Notes under the pieces: model-generated
What the model was told of the DNA's origin: nothing
The model's input: the letters and a program-made list of their open reading frames with translations, nothing else
The model's database searches: none
Translations under genes and position numbers: made by a program
Assembly: GCF_017312365.1 (NCBI RefSeq)
Contig: NZ_BLJI01000021.1
Coordinates: forward strand, 1 to 64,000
Source: Chroococcus sp. FPU101
Lineage (GTDB): Bacteria > Cyanobacteriota > Cyanobacteriia > Cyanobacteriales > Microcystaceae
Direction: 5' to 3'
Length of the DNA stretch: 64,000 bases
Shown: positions 1 to 8,918 of the stretch, piece by piece
Layout: each line of letters starts with the position of its first letter
How positions within the stretch are numbered: position 1 is the stretch's first letter

Positions 1-10
1 ATTTAAAAGC

Positions 11-1078
11 TCAAAAGTTTAGGCGTTTCCAAAATAGGAAAGCTATAACTAAAGCAGGGAGTAAGAGTGGGTCATAAATAAAAATGCTTTTTTCTGCCGA
101 GAATAGGGGGCCAGAAATGGCTGTCAAATTTACGGGACTTAGCATCTCCCAAAAGCGAAACTGGTTGGGTTCACCTTGGACAACAGAAATTGTAGTTGCT
201 GGAACCTCTTGATAAGAAAAGACTTGGATATGTAGAGAAACACTTGTCGCTAAGAAACTTCCGTAGCGAATGTATGTCAATCCTCTTTCTAACAAAAAAA
301 TTGAAATGAAGCCAGCTAACCAACACCTCAAAAACTTGAAAACTTGCAGCATTGAGCGACTCTGATAGGCAACACAACCAAGCAGAAACAAGAGTACGCT
401 ACACCCATGAATGATACTGGTTAACCTGACTAGGTAAGCCATTCCCAAGGATATACCACTCAAAACAGCCCATTTTCTTTGCTGTCGTAGGACGGAAACT
501 AACGCCATTTGGTAACCGATGAGAACAAAGAGTAACACTTGATTGTTTTGCTGATGGACAGCAGCATAATATAATACAGTCGTACCGAGTAACCAGACCA
601 AACTCGCTGCTCCTGCCTGCTTCTCTTCAAAGTCAAAGAGCTTGAGAAACTGAAAAACACAGACTACCAATACCAGATTTAAAGGCAAGAAGACGAAGAA
701 GCTAATTATTGCCTCCCTAAAGTTTTGTCGTAGTTTTTCTGTTGGCAGCCACTGACCTAGTTGGGTTCCCACGTAGTCGACAGGAAGCATTAGTATAGAT
801 TGTCCTAAATCGTAGGGAACGAATTTCTCTCCTCGAACCTCTACTGCCAACTGGCTTCCTGGGAGAACTTCTTCTTCACCCGTCCACCAAGCATGAGCCA
901 TTTGTAATCGGATAGCGGTATCGACAATTGTTATGCTGCCTGGATTGATGACAATAAGCCATAGTAAAGCGGCTAAGATCACTTGTGTTTTAATTGTTTT
1001 TGGATGAAGCAACAAAGTAATCGTTTTGCTCAACCAAGAGAAGAAGTTAATTATTGAAGTATGTAAGCTGCTAACCAT
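11..1078 (-). CDS. Multi-spanning membrane protein, possibly a short glycosyltransferase-39/87-like protein
   Basis: The 355-residue product has about eight hydrophobic segments, beginning near residue 30, and a first outer loop with an acidic residue (IVDTAIR, near residue 50). That arrangement resembles polyprenyl-phosphate-sugar-dependent membrane glycosyltransferases, where an Asp in the first loop is catalytic. Those enzymes are usually 450-600 residues long, so this one is short and ends abruptly after a hydrophobic helix (residues about 335-352). It may be truncated, or may be a different family. The stop lies only 10 bases from the window edge, so its downstream neighbour is unknown. 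Function is inferred from topology only. Confidence 0.55.
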   Translation of the reverse strand: MVSSLHTSIINFFSWLSKTITLLLHPKTIKTQVILAALLWLIVINPGSITIVDTAIRLQMAHAWWTGEEEVLPGSQLAVEVRGEKFVPYDLGQSILMLPVDYVGTQLGQWLPTEKLRQNFREAIISFFVFLPLNLVLVVCVFQFLKLFDFEEKQAGAASLVWLLGTTVLYYAAVHQQNNQVLLFVLIGYQMALVSVLRQQRKWAVLSGISLGMAYLVRLTSIIHGCSVLLFLLGCVAYQSRSMLQVFKFLRCWLAGFISIFLLERGLTYIRYGSFLATSVSLHIQVFSYQEVPATTISVVQGEPNQFRFWEMLSPVNLTAISGPLFSAEKSIFIYDPLLLPALVIAFLFWKRLNF

Positions 1079-1145
1079 TCTATTTTTTTCGGCGTTACTA
1101 ATCTCTATTTAGCAACACCCTGCTGCTTAGGTTAATCATTAATCG

Positions 1146-1176
1146 CTCTAAGTAAAACTTCAAGTTTTACTTAGAG
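1146..1176. repeat. Perfect 31-nt palindrome
   Basis: A 15-base arm (1146-1160) is exactly complementary to 1162-1176 around a single central base. It lies upstream of the leftward membrane-protein gene and about 130 bases before a decayed UPF0175 gene. It could be a bidirectional terminator hairpin, the end of an interspersed repeat, or a large operator. No strong U-run follows on either strand, so a standard terminator is not certain. Confidence 0.7.
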
Positions 1177-1304
1177 TAGTATGTGCTTTGTCCTACTACT
1201 CATTCTGCTATGAATAGTAATTAAACAATGTTGTTATAGATAATTTGAATACGAATTATAATTTAACTAATTAGCAATATACTATTAAAATTATATAAAT
1301 TACA

Positions 1305-1487
1305 GTGAATCTTCCTGATAAAATTGCTCAATGATTAGACCAAGCAGGAGGTAATCTTTCTCGTCATCTACTAGAACTTGTAGTTGTTGGTGCTTATCGT
1401 TGTCATAAAATTAGTAATTCTGAATTTAGACAAGTAGGGTTTGGCAACCAAACTGCCGACCCGCCCGTCGTACGGTAAGTCGCAAGC
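1305..1487 (+). pseudogene. Decayed UPF0175-family antitoxin gene
   Basis: From the GTG at 1305, one frame reads VNLPDKIAQ, then an in-frame TGA (1332-1334), then LDQAGGNLSRHLLEL and AYRCHKISNSEFRQVGF. This is the typical N-terminal and helix-turn-helix-like part of UPF0175 small proteins, which usually act as antitoxins beside PIN-type toxins in cyanobacteria. After about position 1440 the match stops and the DNA becomes clearly GC-richer (1441-1505), as if another sequence had joined. No toxin partner is seen beside it. The internal stop and the missing C-terminus mark it as a remnant. Confidence 0.7.
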
Positions 1488-1514
1488 GGCAGTGCATTCC
1501 GCACCCCTGCAAGA

Positions 1515-2546
1515 TTACTTAGATAATCGTTTAATCGCTTGATAAATTTCAGGTAACTTTTTATAGACAGTAGCAACTTTTAAAAAGTGTTTGTGTGGCA
1601 TGGCGGGACTACCTGAGACAATTTCACCAGAACCGATATCATTATGTATTCCAGTTTGTGCAGTTGCGATCGCACCATCACCGATTTTGGCTTGATTAGC
1701 GATTCCGACTTGTCCTGCTAAGATCACATTATTACCGATTGTTACGCCTCCTGCCATCCCGGCTTGTCCTGCAATCGCGCAACCTTCCCCAATTTGGCAA
1801 CCGTGACCAATTTGGACTAAATTATCTATCTTTGTATTACGCCGTATTCGGGTTTCTCCGACTGCGGGACGATCAATAGTCGTATTACAGCCAATTTCCA
1901 CTCCATCTTCTAGTACAGTCTTACCCGATTGTTCCATCTTGTACCAACCACCCGCCGAGGGAACAAACCCAAACCCTTCTGCACCTAGCACCGCGCCACT
2001 ATGCACCACACAACCTGAGCCGATTATAGTACGTTCATGAATAGTACAATTAGCATGAAGAATAGTACGATCGCCAATTCTAGCATCTGGATAAACCACA
2101 ACATTCGGATGAATACAAACACCATCGCCAATCTTAACGTTAGCTTGGATGACCACATGGGGGCCAAGATAGACATCATTGCCGATCGTTGCTGACGGAT
2201 CAATCACTGCACTCGGATGAATTTCGGGTGAGGGTTGAAAAGGTTTATAAAATAAATTAATCGCATGAGCAAAGGCTAGACGGGGATCTGGGGTGGCTAA
2301 CCAAGCGATACCTTTTTCTGCGGCTAAGGTTTGTAACGACTCATCTAAGGGCAAAATTAAAGCACTAGCTTGAGTTTTTTCTAACATCGAGGCAAATTTA
2401 TTACCTTCAATGTAACTCAGCGTACCTGTTTTGGCTTCATCAACAGCAGCCACACCCACAAGATCAGGGTTACAATCAGGACAGGATGTTAAGCTATGGG
2501 CTTTTATTAACGGGTTCAGTTGGTCAATAATTTCTGTAAATTGCAT
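1515..2546 (-). CDS. lpxD: UDP-3-O-acylglucosamine N-acyltransferase (LpxD)
   Basis: LpxD adds the second acyl chain to UDP-3-O-acyl-glucosamine in lipid A synthesis. The 343-residue protein has an N-terminal uridine-binding LpxD domain (about 1-100), then a long run of hexapeptide repeats forming a left-handed beta helix (about 105-320). It keeps the IGHGCQIG segment holding the catalytic His, and ends in a short helix. An in-frame TTG lies nine codons upstream (2573), but the ATG at 2546 gives the usual start MQFTEII. The gene stands apart from lpxA, lpxB, lpxC and fabZ. It is divergent from the methyltransferase gene with only 28 bases between starts. Confidence 0.92.
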   Translation of the reverse strand: MQFTEIIDQLNPLIKAHSLTSCPDCNPDLVGVAAVDEAKTGTLSYIEGNKFASMLEKTQASALILPLDESLQTLAAEKGIAWLATPDPRLAFAHAINLFYKPFQPSPEIHPSAVIDPSATIGNDVYLGPHVVIQANVKIGDGVCIHPNVVVYPDARIGDRTILHANCTIHERTIIGSGCVVHSGAVLGAEGFGFVPSAGGWYKMEQSGKTVLEDGVEIGCNTTIDRPAVGETRIRRNTKIDNLVQIGHGCQIGEGCAIAGQAGMAGGVTIGNNVILAGQVGIANQAKIGDGAIATAQTGIHNDIGSGEIVSGSPAMPHKHFLKVATVYKKLPEIYQAIKRLSK

Positions 2547-2574
2547 CTGTAGTTGTTTGACTGTTCTATACAAA

Positions 2575-3192
2575 ATGGGATTCTATTCAAACTTTATTGT
2601 TCCTTGGGGTCTTGAGTGGGCAATGTCTGACCCAACTTTTACCCAATATCGTCAAGCAATTTTAGCTGATGTCTATGGGGAAGTTTTAGAAATTGGTGTA
2701 GGAACTGGATTAAATTTACCTTATTATCCTACAGAGGTGAGACGACTGACCATGATTGAACCCAATGCAGGCATGAACCGTTTTTTACAAAAAAGAATTG
2801 AAGCTTCTCCACTCTCGATTAATTATCAAATCCTAAATGGAGAAAAATTACCAATGCAGGATAATTATTTTGATTGCGTGGTGAGTACCTGGACACTTTG
2901 TAGTATTGCTCAAGTTGATCAAGCCATTTCAGAAATTTATCGAGTTCTTAAACCGCAAGGAAAATTCTTTTTTATTGAACATGGTTTGAGCAAAGATCCT
3001 ACCGTTCAAGTTTGGCAAAATCGTTTAACCCCACTTCAAAAATTGATTGCTGATGGATGTCATTTGAATCGACCAATTATTAATTTAGTTTCTGAACAGT
3101 TTAAAACCATTAGTTTAAAAGAATTTTATGTACCTAACGTTTCTAAAATTCTTGGTTATATGTATCAAGGAGTTGCCATTAAATCAGATTAG
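2575..3192 (+). CDS. Class I SAM-dependent methyltransferase
   Basis: The 205-residue protein carries motif I LEIGVGTGLNLPYYP (about residues 40-54). An acidic residue ends strand 2 (MIEPN, about 62), and motif IV-like FDCVVSTWTLCSI is followed by VLKPQGKFFFIEHG. This is the UbiE/COQ5-like or METTL7-like class of small-molecule or lipid methyltransferase; the substrate cannot be read. The frame stays open back to 2431 inside lpxD, but the ATG at 2575 gives a normal start and avoids that overlap. Its stop overlaps the convergent gene by 4 bases. Confidence 0.85.
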   Translation: MGFYSNFIVPWGLEWAMSDPTFTQYRQAILADVYGEVLEIGVGTGLNLPYYPTEVRRLTMIEPNAGMNRFLQKRIEASPLSINYQILNGEKLPMQDNYFDCVVSTWTLCSIAQVDQAISEIYRVLKPQGKFFFIEHGLSKDPTVQVWQNRLTPLQKLIADGCHLNRPIINLVSEQFKTISLKEFYVPNVSKILGYMYQGVAIKSD

Positions 3193-3656
3193 CAACCTGC
3201 ATCACCTCTAACAGCAAATGAAACTACGTCCTTGTCTCTTTTAACGCGAATTGTTCCTTTAGAAATTAAGGTGACTTCTGTATCTACTTTTTTACCTAAT
3301 TCTAGATTAACATCAACCGTTATTTTTTTATCTTTATTTTGGAAAGTCTGTGAAGTCATCTGACCATAAAATTGTTGACCACTTCCTTTAATTCGTGTAA
3401 ATTTTTGTAGCTTCCCATTAATACTCATTTCTATTGAATTTGGTTCTATTCCATTAAAAAAAACAAAATAGTTAGAAGATTTTCGACTCAGCTTCCATAA
3501 CGTCATCCCACATCCTCTCCCTTTAAACTGGTCTATTGTCACCTCATCAACAGTAAAAGAGGCAAATGCTGGATTTGCTAAAAAGAATAAAACACTGGAT
3601 AATCTTAAAATAGTGGGTAATCTAAATTGTTGCATTTTTGATAAACTAAATTTCAT
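3189..3656 (-). CDS. Secreted conserved hypothetical protein
   Basis: The product (155 residues from 3656, or 148 from the ATG at 3635) begins with a basic stretch and a hydrophobic core ending FLANPAFA, a typical Sec signal peptide cleaved after the Ala. The mature part of about 120 residues is rich in beta-type sequence, with two Cys (a GRGCGM motif and the last residue) that could form a disulfide. No known domain was recognised. The longer start shares bases with the divergent pseudouridine synthase start (CATG at 3654-3657). The shorter start, MQQFRLP, would leave 19 bases between the genes and keeps the signal peptide complete. Confidence 0.6.
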   Translation of the reverse strand: MKFSLSKMQQFRLPTILRLSSVLFFLANPAFASFTVDEVTIDQFKGRGCGMTLWKLSRKSSNYFVFFNGIEPNSIEMSINGKLQKFTRIKGSGQQFYGQMTSQTFQNKDKKITVDVNLELGKKVDTEVTLISKGTIRVKRDKDVVSFAVRGDAGC

Positions 3657-4272
3657 GACTCGAAATTATCAATATATTTTATTTTATAAACCCTACAATG
3701 TTTTATGTCAGTTTACCGATGAAGCAAACCCGCAAAAAAGGCTTACTTTAAAAGATTTTATCCCAATTCCAGAAATATATTCAGTAGGACGACTTGATCA
3801 AGATAGTGAAGGATTATTATTACTGACAAACAACGGACAATTACAACATCGTTTAGGACATCGAAAATTTGCTCATCCGCGAACCTATTGGGTACAAGTT
3901 GAACGAATTCCCGAAGAATCTGATTTAGAGCGTTTAAGAAAAGGCATCATCATTCAAGATTATAAAACTCGTCCCGCCATCATCAAAAAACTCTCCTTAG
4001 ATCCCATTTTACCCCCCAGAGATCCTCCGATTCGTTATCGAAAATCTGTGCCGACTTGTTGGTTAGAAATCATCTTAACTGAAGGAAGAAATAGACAGGT
4101 CAGAAAAATGACGGCGGCGATTGGTTTTCCGACATTACGTTTAGTGAGAGTTTCTATTAATTTAGGCAAAAAAAATCAACTGAGTTTAGTTGGTTTAAAC
4201 CCTGGAGAATGGCGTGAAGTGACAACATTAGAGAGAAAAGCTCTAGAAGAATTATCGATTTTTTGTCATTAA
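3655..4272 (+). CDS. rRNA large-subunit pseudouridine synthase, RluE/RsuA type
   Basis: This 205-residue enzyme isomerises a uridine in 23S rRNA. It has [15 protein letters not shown] near the start, the catalytic-Asp motif [17 protein letters not shown] (about residues 42-58), and [26 protein letters not shown] (about 135-160), the RsuA/RluB/E/F signature. It lacks the N-terminal S4 domain, as expected for RluE. The frame is open 14 codons upstream, but the ATG at 3655 gives the family start. That start overlaps the start codon of the leftward secreted-protein gene, so there is almost no room for a Shine-Dalgarno site. Confidence 0.88.
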   Translation: MTRNYQYILFYKPYNVLCQFTDEANPQKRLTLKDFIPIPEIYSVGRLDQDSEGLLLLTNNGQLQHRLGHRKFAHPRTYWVQVERIPEESDLERLRKGIIIQDYKTRPAIIKKLSLDPILPPRDPPIRYRKSVPTCWLEIILTEGRNRQVRKMTAAIGFPTLRLVRVSINLGKKNQLSLVGLNPGEWREVTTLERKALEELSIFCH

Positions 4273-4482
4273 ATGGAAACAATTAGCCTATTTATCGCCT
4301 TGAACTGCATTAAAGAGACTTAATTTAACAATTTCTTTTCTTTAAATCGAGTCAAACACAAAGTCTTTTGCTATAAAGTTAGATAGTATTAATGTCAATT
4401 CGATTATTGCATTAAATAAATAATTATCATAGTATCGATGTATTATATTAAATTCAATCAAATTGGATTCTAGCTTGACTCA

Positions 4483-7400
4483 ATGGGGAAAATTGTTAAA
4501 CTAAGGCTTATTTGGTTCTTGTGTATCATCCTTATATCAGCGTTGCTGGTCAAAAAACAGGCATCGCTCAAGGTTTTAAATCAGTCTGTAATTTTTGCGG
4601 CTGAGTTTCAACCTCAGATACCCCATGAGCAACCCCAAAACAATAGAGAACGAGAAAAAAAGAACAAAACGATTGATACTCAAAGACTTCAAGACTTATT
4701 TTTGGGGGGGATTATTTTTGGCACTGTAATGATTGCAATTGGATATCAATCATCAAAAGCGCGTTCTTCTGGTTATCAACAACAAACTGAAAAAACTTTG
4801 CGAGAAAGTGAAGCTCGTTATCGTGCAATTATTGAAGATCAAACCGAATTAATTTGTCGTTTTCTTCCCAATGGAACCTTAACCTTTGTTAATAATGCTT
4901 ATTGTCGCTATTTTAATAAAGAGCCATCAGAATTAATTAATCATACCTTTTTACTCCTGATTTTCAAAGAAGATCAAGAAAAAGTTACTCAAAATATTGC
5001 ATTAATTTCTCTCAATCAACCGCTTATCACCCATGAACATCGAGTCATTTTAAATAATAAAATTTGTTGGCATCAATGGACAAATCGAGGAATTTTTAAT
5101 GCCGAAGGACAAATTATAGAATATCAAGCAGTCGGGCGTGATATTACACTGATGAAAGAAGCAGAAGCCAAAATTCAGTCCTTAAATTTAGAATTGGAAC
5201 AAAGGGTTTATTTAAGAACCCAAGAAGTCGAAAAAAGTCTGCAAAAAATTCAGATTAAAGAAGCAGCACTTAGAAATAGTGAAACTCGGTATCAACGTTT
5301 AGTAGAAGCTTCACCCGCGATTCTTTATGAATATTCTAATCAACGAGGTGGTATTTTTTATTCGGCTCATGTCGTCAAAGTTTTGGGCTATTCTTTGGCT
5401 TATTTAGCTCGTCATCCTTGGTTATGGAGTGATTCAATTCATCCTGAAGATATAAAACGGATTAAACCAGCAGTACGAGAGTTTTATCAACATGGTACAG
5501 ATTTTGAGGTTGAGTATCGAATTCAGGATGCAAAGGGAAAATGGCATTGGTTTTTAGATCGTTCTATTGGTCGAAGAAAAATTGAAAATGAAATCATTAT
5601 TGAAGGAATAGCAATTGATATCACAGAACATAAAGAATCTCAAATTGCTTTAGAAAAAGCCCATCAGCAATTAACCTTTCATGTCGAAAATACACCGTTA
5701 GCCGTCATTGAATGGGATGCAGACTGTAAAGTTAAATACTGGTCATCCCAAGCTAAAAGAATTTTTGGTTGGGAAGCAGAAGAAGTTATAGGATTACATT
5801 GGAGAGAATGGAATTTTGTGCCTGAAGCGGATCGAAAAGCAGTTACTCAAATCATTGCGGATTTAATTATTAATAAAAAATCGCGTAACTTTCATAGCAA
5901 TCGCAACTATACCAAAGATGGCAGAATCATTGATTGTGAATGGTATAACTCGATTTTATTAGATGAGACAGGTCAATTAATTTCCATTCTATCTCTTGTG
6001 TTAGATGCCAGCGATCGCAAAAAAACAGAAATTATTATTCAGCAGCAACAAGAACTCTTACAAACCATCATCGATCATTTGCCCGTTATGATCAACTTTT
6101 TTAACCCTGAGCGTAACTTCCGATTGGTTAATCAAGCTTGGGAAAAAACACTAGGTTGGAAGCTTGAAGAAATTAAGGATAATCAATTTCTGAGTGAATG
6201 TTATCCTGATCCTCAAGACTATCAAACCGTCATTGATTTTATTCAAAAAGCTGAAGGGGTTTGGCAAGATTTTAGAATGACAGTTAGAGATGGTAGAACC
6301 ATTGATGCTTCTTGGGCTAATGTTCGCTTGTCGGATGGTTCTTTGATCGGGATCGGTCAAGATATCACAGAACGAAAACAAATGGAAGCGAATTTAAAAG
6401 AATCAGAAACCAAATATCGTCTTTTATTTGAAGCTAATCCTAACCCACTATGGGTTTATGATCTAGAAACATTAAAGTTTTTAGAAGTTAATAATGCAGC
6501 AATTCTTCATTATGGTTATTCTCATGAAGAATTCCTAAACATGACGATACGGGATATCCGTCCTCTAGAAGATCTTCCTCTATTAGTTCAATGTATTGAA
6601 TCTGTGCAACCTAATCCCGATTATCACTACAATTACGGTTTGTGGCGGCACAAAAAACGCAATGGAGAGATTATTGATGTTGAGATCTTAGGTCAAGAAA
6701 GTATGTTTGAAGGTCGGTCAGCAGAAATAATTATGGCTATTGATATTACAGCACGACTCAAAGCCGAAAAAGCTTTATCTGAAAGTGAAGAACGGTTTCG
6801 ACGAGCGATTACAGATGCTCCTTTCCCCATTATTATTCATGCAGAAGATGGAGAAATCATTCAAGTTAATCGCACTTGGACAGAATTAAGCGGTTATACT
6901 CATGCAGAGATTCCCACAATATCAGATTGGACGGAAAAAGTTTACGGTGAACGCAAAGAAATCGTAAAAGGAATTATTGAGCAACTCTATGATATTGATA
7001 GTCGGGTGGATGAAGGAGAATTTTTGATTAAAAATGCGATCGCTCAAGAACGAATTTGGAATTTTAGTTCTGCACCATTAGGAAGATTACCCGATGGTCG
7101 TAGATTGGTTATTTCCATGGCACTTGATATCACCGAACGAAAAAGAGCAGAAGAACGACTTCGGTATGATGCACTACATGATTCGGTAACAGGTTTACCA
7201 AATCGAGTTTCATTAATCAAACAAGTCGAACGTTGTTTAAAACAAGCTCTCAAGCAGCCTGATTATTTATTTGCGGTTCTCTTTGTTGATTTAGATCGTT
7301 TTAAAGTGGTTAATGATAGTTTAGGGCATTTGGTAGGCGATCAATTATTAGTGGCGATCGCCTACACTCTCGAAAATTGTATACATAACCAAGGAATTGT

Positions 7401-8463
7401 TTCTCGACTCGGTGGGGATGAGTTTATCATTCTGCTCAATCAACTTCAAGATACCCAAGAAGCGGTTAAGGTAGCTCAGAACATTTGTACTACTCTAGAG
7501 TCTCCTTTTACGATTAACGGACAAGTCTTTTTCATTACTGCAAGCATTGGCATTACCTTTAATTTATCGCCTAATCTTAAAGCGATCGATCTCCTGAGAA
7601 ATGCAGATTTAGCCATGTATCGAGCTAAAGAGAGTGGTAAAGCTCGCTATGCAATTTTTGATCCAGAAATGCACGTCAAAATTAGTCGTCAATTAAAGTT
7701 AGAAAATAGTCTGAGAGTTGCTCTAGAACGTCAAGAATTTTTGCTTCATTATCAGCCGATTATCTCACTACAAACATTAACTTTGATTGGTTTTGAAGCC
7801 TTAGTCCGTTGGCAACACCCCGAACAAGGTTTAATATCTCCTTTGGAATTTATTCCAATTGCCGAAGAAACTGGCTTAATTGTTCCTCTTGGTGAATGGG
7901 TTTTAGTTGAATCTTGTCGGCAATTAAAAGCATGGCAAAATGAATTCCCACAAATCAATTCTTTGCAAATGAGTGTCAATCTTTCTAGTCGGCAACTTCA
8001 ACAATTAGATCTGATTCAAACAATTGATTCTATCCTCACTCGTACAGGTTTAGCAAGTCGTTATCTAAAACTCGAAATCACCGAAAGTCTTTTAATGCAA
8101 AATCCAGAAATGGCGAGTCATACACTGTTACAACTCCAAGAAAAACAAATTCAAATTAGTATTGATGATTTTGGTACGGGTTATTCTTCTTTATCCTATT
8201 TGCACCGCTTACCCGTTAATACACTCAAAATTGATCGTTCCTTTGTTAGTCGCATGAATCAAGATCAAGAAAATTTAGATATTGTCGAAGCAATTATTAA
8301 TTTAGCTCATCATTTAAAAATTGATGTAGTCGCAGAAGGAGTGGAAACACAAGAACATTTTACTAAACTTCAAGAATTAGGGTGTGAGTATGGACAAGGT
8401 TACTTTTTTTCTCGTCCAATGAATACCGAAAATATTAAACATTATTTACAAGAGCAACCATAA
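4483..8463 (+). CDS. Membrane sensor with six PAS domains, GGDEF and EAL (c-di-GMP turnover)
   Basis: This 1326-residue protein has two N-terminal hydrophobic segments (about 8-25 and 72-90), then six PAS-type domains starting near residues 110, 267, 397, 525, 642 and 769. A GGDEF domain starts near 893 (GGDEF at 977-981) and an EAL domain follows (EAL at 1105-1107). The cyclase signature is intact. The inhibitory RxxD site expected just before GGDEF is absent (HNQG at that place). EAL residues NLSSRQL, LEITES, DDFGTGYSS, LKIDRSF and AEGVET are all present. Both synthesis and hydrolysis of cyclic di-GMP are therefore possible. The PAS ligands are unknown. Confidence 0.93.
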   Translation: MGKIVKLRLIWFLCIILISALLVKKQASLKVLNQSVIFAAEFQPQIPHEQPQNNREREKKNKTIDTQRLQDLFLGGIIFGTVMIAIGYQSSKARSSGYQQQTEKTLRESEARYRAIIEDQTELICRFLPNGTLTFVNNAYCRYFNKEPSELINHTFLLLIFKEDQEKVTQNIALISLNQPLITHEHRVILNNKICWHQWTNRGIFNAEGQIIEYQAVGRDITLMKEAEAKIQSLNLELEQRVYLRTQEVEKSLQKIQIKEAALRNSETRYQRLVEASPAILYEYSNQRGGIFYSAHVVKVLGYSLAYLARHPWLWSDSIHPEDIKRIKPAVREFYQHGTDFEVEYRIQDAKGKWHWFLDRSIGRRKIENEIIIEGIAIDITEHKESQIALEKAHQQLTFHVENTPLAVIEWDADCKVKYWSSQAKRIFGWEAEEVIGLHWREWNFVPEADRKAVTQIIADLIINKKSRNFHSNRNYTKDGRIIDCEWYNSILLDETGQLISILSLVLDASDRKKTEIIIQQQQELLQTIIDHLPVMINFFNPERNFRLVNQAWEKTLGWKLEEIKDNQFLSECYPDPQDYQTVIDFIQKAEGVWQDFRMTVRDGRTIDASWANVRLSDGSLIGIGQDITERKQMEANLKESETKYRLLFEANPNPLWVYDLETLKFLEVNNAAILHYGYSHEEFLNMTIRDIRPLEDLPLLVQCIESVQPNPDYHYNYGLWRHKKRNGEIIDVEILGQESMFEGRSAEIIMAIDITARLKAEKALSESEERFRRAITDAPFPIIIHAEDGEIIQVNRTWTELSGYTHAEIPTISDWTEKVYGERKEIVKGIIEQLYDIDSRVDEGEFLIKNAIAQERIWNFSSAPLGRLPDGRRLVISMALDITERKRAEERLRYDALHDSVTGLPNRVSLIKQVERCLKQALKQPDYLFAVLFVDLDRFKVVNDSLGHLVGDQLLVAIAYTLENCIHNQGIVSRLGGDEFIILLNQLQDTQEAVKVAQNICTTLESPFTINGQVFFITASIGITFNLSPNLKAIDLLRNADLAMYRAKESGKARYAIFDPEMHVKISRQLKLENSLRVALERQEFLLHYQPIISLQTLTLIGFEALVRWQHPEQGLISPLEFIPIAEETGLIVPLGEWVLVESCRQLKAWQNEFPQINSLQMSVNLSSRQLQQLDLIQTIDSILTRTGLASRYLKLEITESLLMQNPEMASHTLLQLQEKQIQISIDDFGTGYSSLSYLHRLPVNTLKIDRSFVSRMNQDQENLDIVEAIINLAHHLKIDVVAEGVETQEHFTKLQELGCEYGQGYFFSRPMNTENIKHYLQEQP

Positions 8464-8470
8464 TAAAATA

Positions 8471-8493
8471 GCAACGAGAACTTCTCCCGTTGC
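8471..8493. terminator. Hairpin between convergent genes
   Basis: GCAACG (8471-8476) pairs with CGTTGC (8488-8493), extended inward by GA/TC pairs. It lies 8 bases after the GGDEF/EAL stop and 19 bases before the end of the DUF1232 gene. It could stop transcription both ways; the following U-run is weak on both strands. Confidence 0.5.
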
Positions 8494-8511
8494 CAATTGA
8501 TTAAACTTATA

Positions 8512-8790
8512 TTAGACCGATTTGGTTTCTAAAACTTCTTCAGTTTCAACTTCATCCGTTTTACGGCGACCGCGATAAGACATTAATAATTCTGATACTT
8601 CTGTTACTAACATCGTAGCCAGTATACCATCATCTAACCATCCAATAAACGGAATCCAATCTGGAGCTAAATCAACTGGCATCACCCAATAAAAGAAAGT
8701 GGCTAAAATAACTAACCAACGATATTTAGTATGGCGAATGGCTTGACGATACCAGGTGTAGAAAATTTTAACCAGTGGGTTTGCTTTCAT
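8512..8790 (-). CDS. YkvA-family (DUF1232) small membrane protein
   Basis: The 92-residue protein has the family core KYRWLVILATFFYWVMPVD followed by LAPDWIPFIGWLDDG (about residues 22-56). This is the DUF1232/YkvA signature, with two hydrophobic segments and the acidic PVD..P..IP..G..DD pattern. The C-terminal 20 residues are charged. The biochemical function of the family is not established. It converges with the sensor gene and is followed on its own strand by the hairpin at 8471-8493. Confidence 0.85.
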   Translation of the reverse strand: MKANPLVKIFYTWYRQAIRHTKYRWLVILATFFYWVMPVDLAPDWIPFIGWLDDGILATMLVTEVSELLMSYRGRRKTDEVETEEVLETKSV

Positions 8791-8856
8791 TTGAGTTCAA
8801 AGAGGAATTCTATCGACTTACAATTATCATTTTGTCAGTTTTTTCTTTTTCCTAAA

Positions 8857-8899
8857 AGAGGGGACTTACTCACTATCTTGTCGTAATAATCCCCCCTCT
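8857..8899 (-). terminator. Terminator-like inverted repeat downstream of the GH1/RmlD fusion
   Basis: AGAGGGG (8857-8863) is complementary to CCCCTCT (8893-8899). Read leftward, the hairpin is followed by TTTT. It lies about 20 bases past the stop of the leftward fusion gene. The loop is long (29 bases), so confidence is moderate. Confidence 0.45.
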
Positions 8900-8918
8900 A
8901 AATTTCCCTCTAAAAAAG

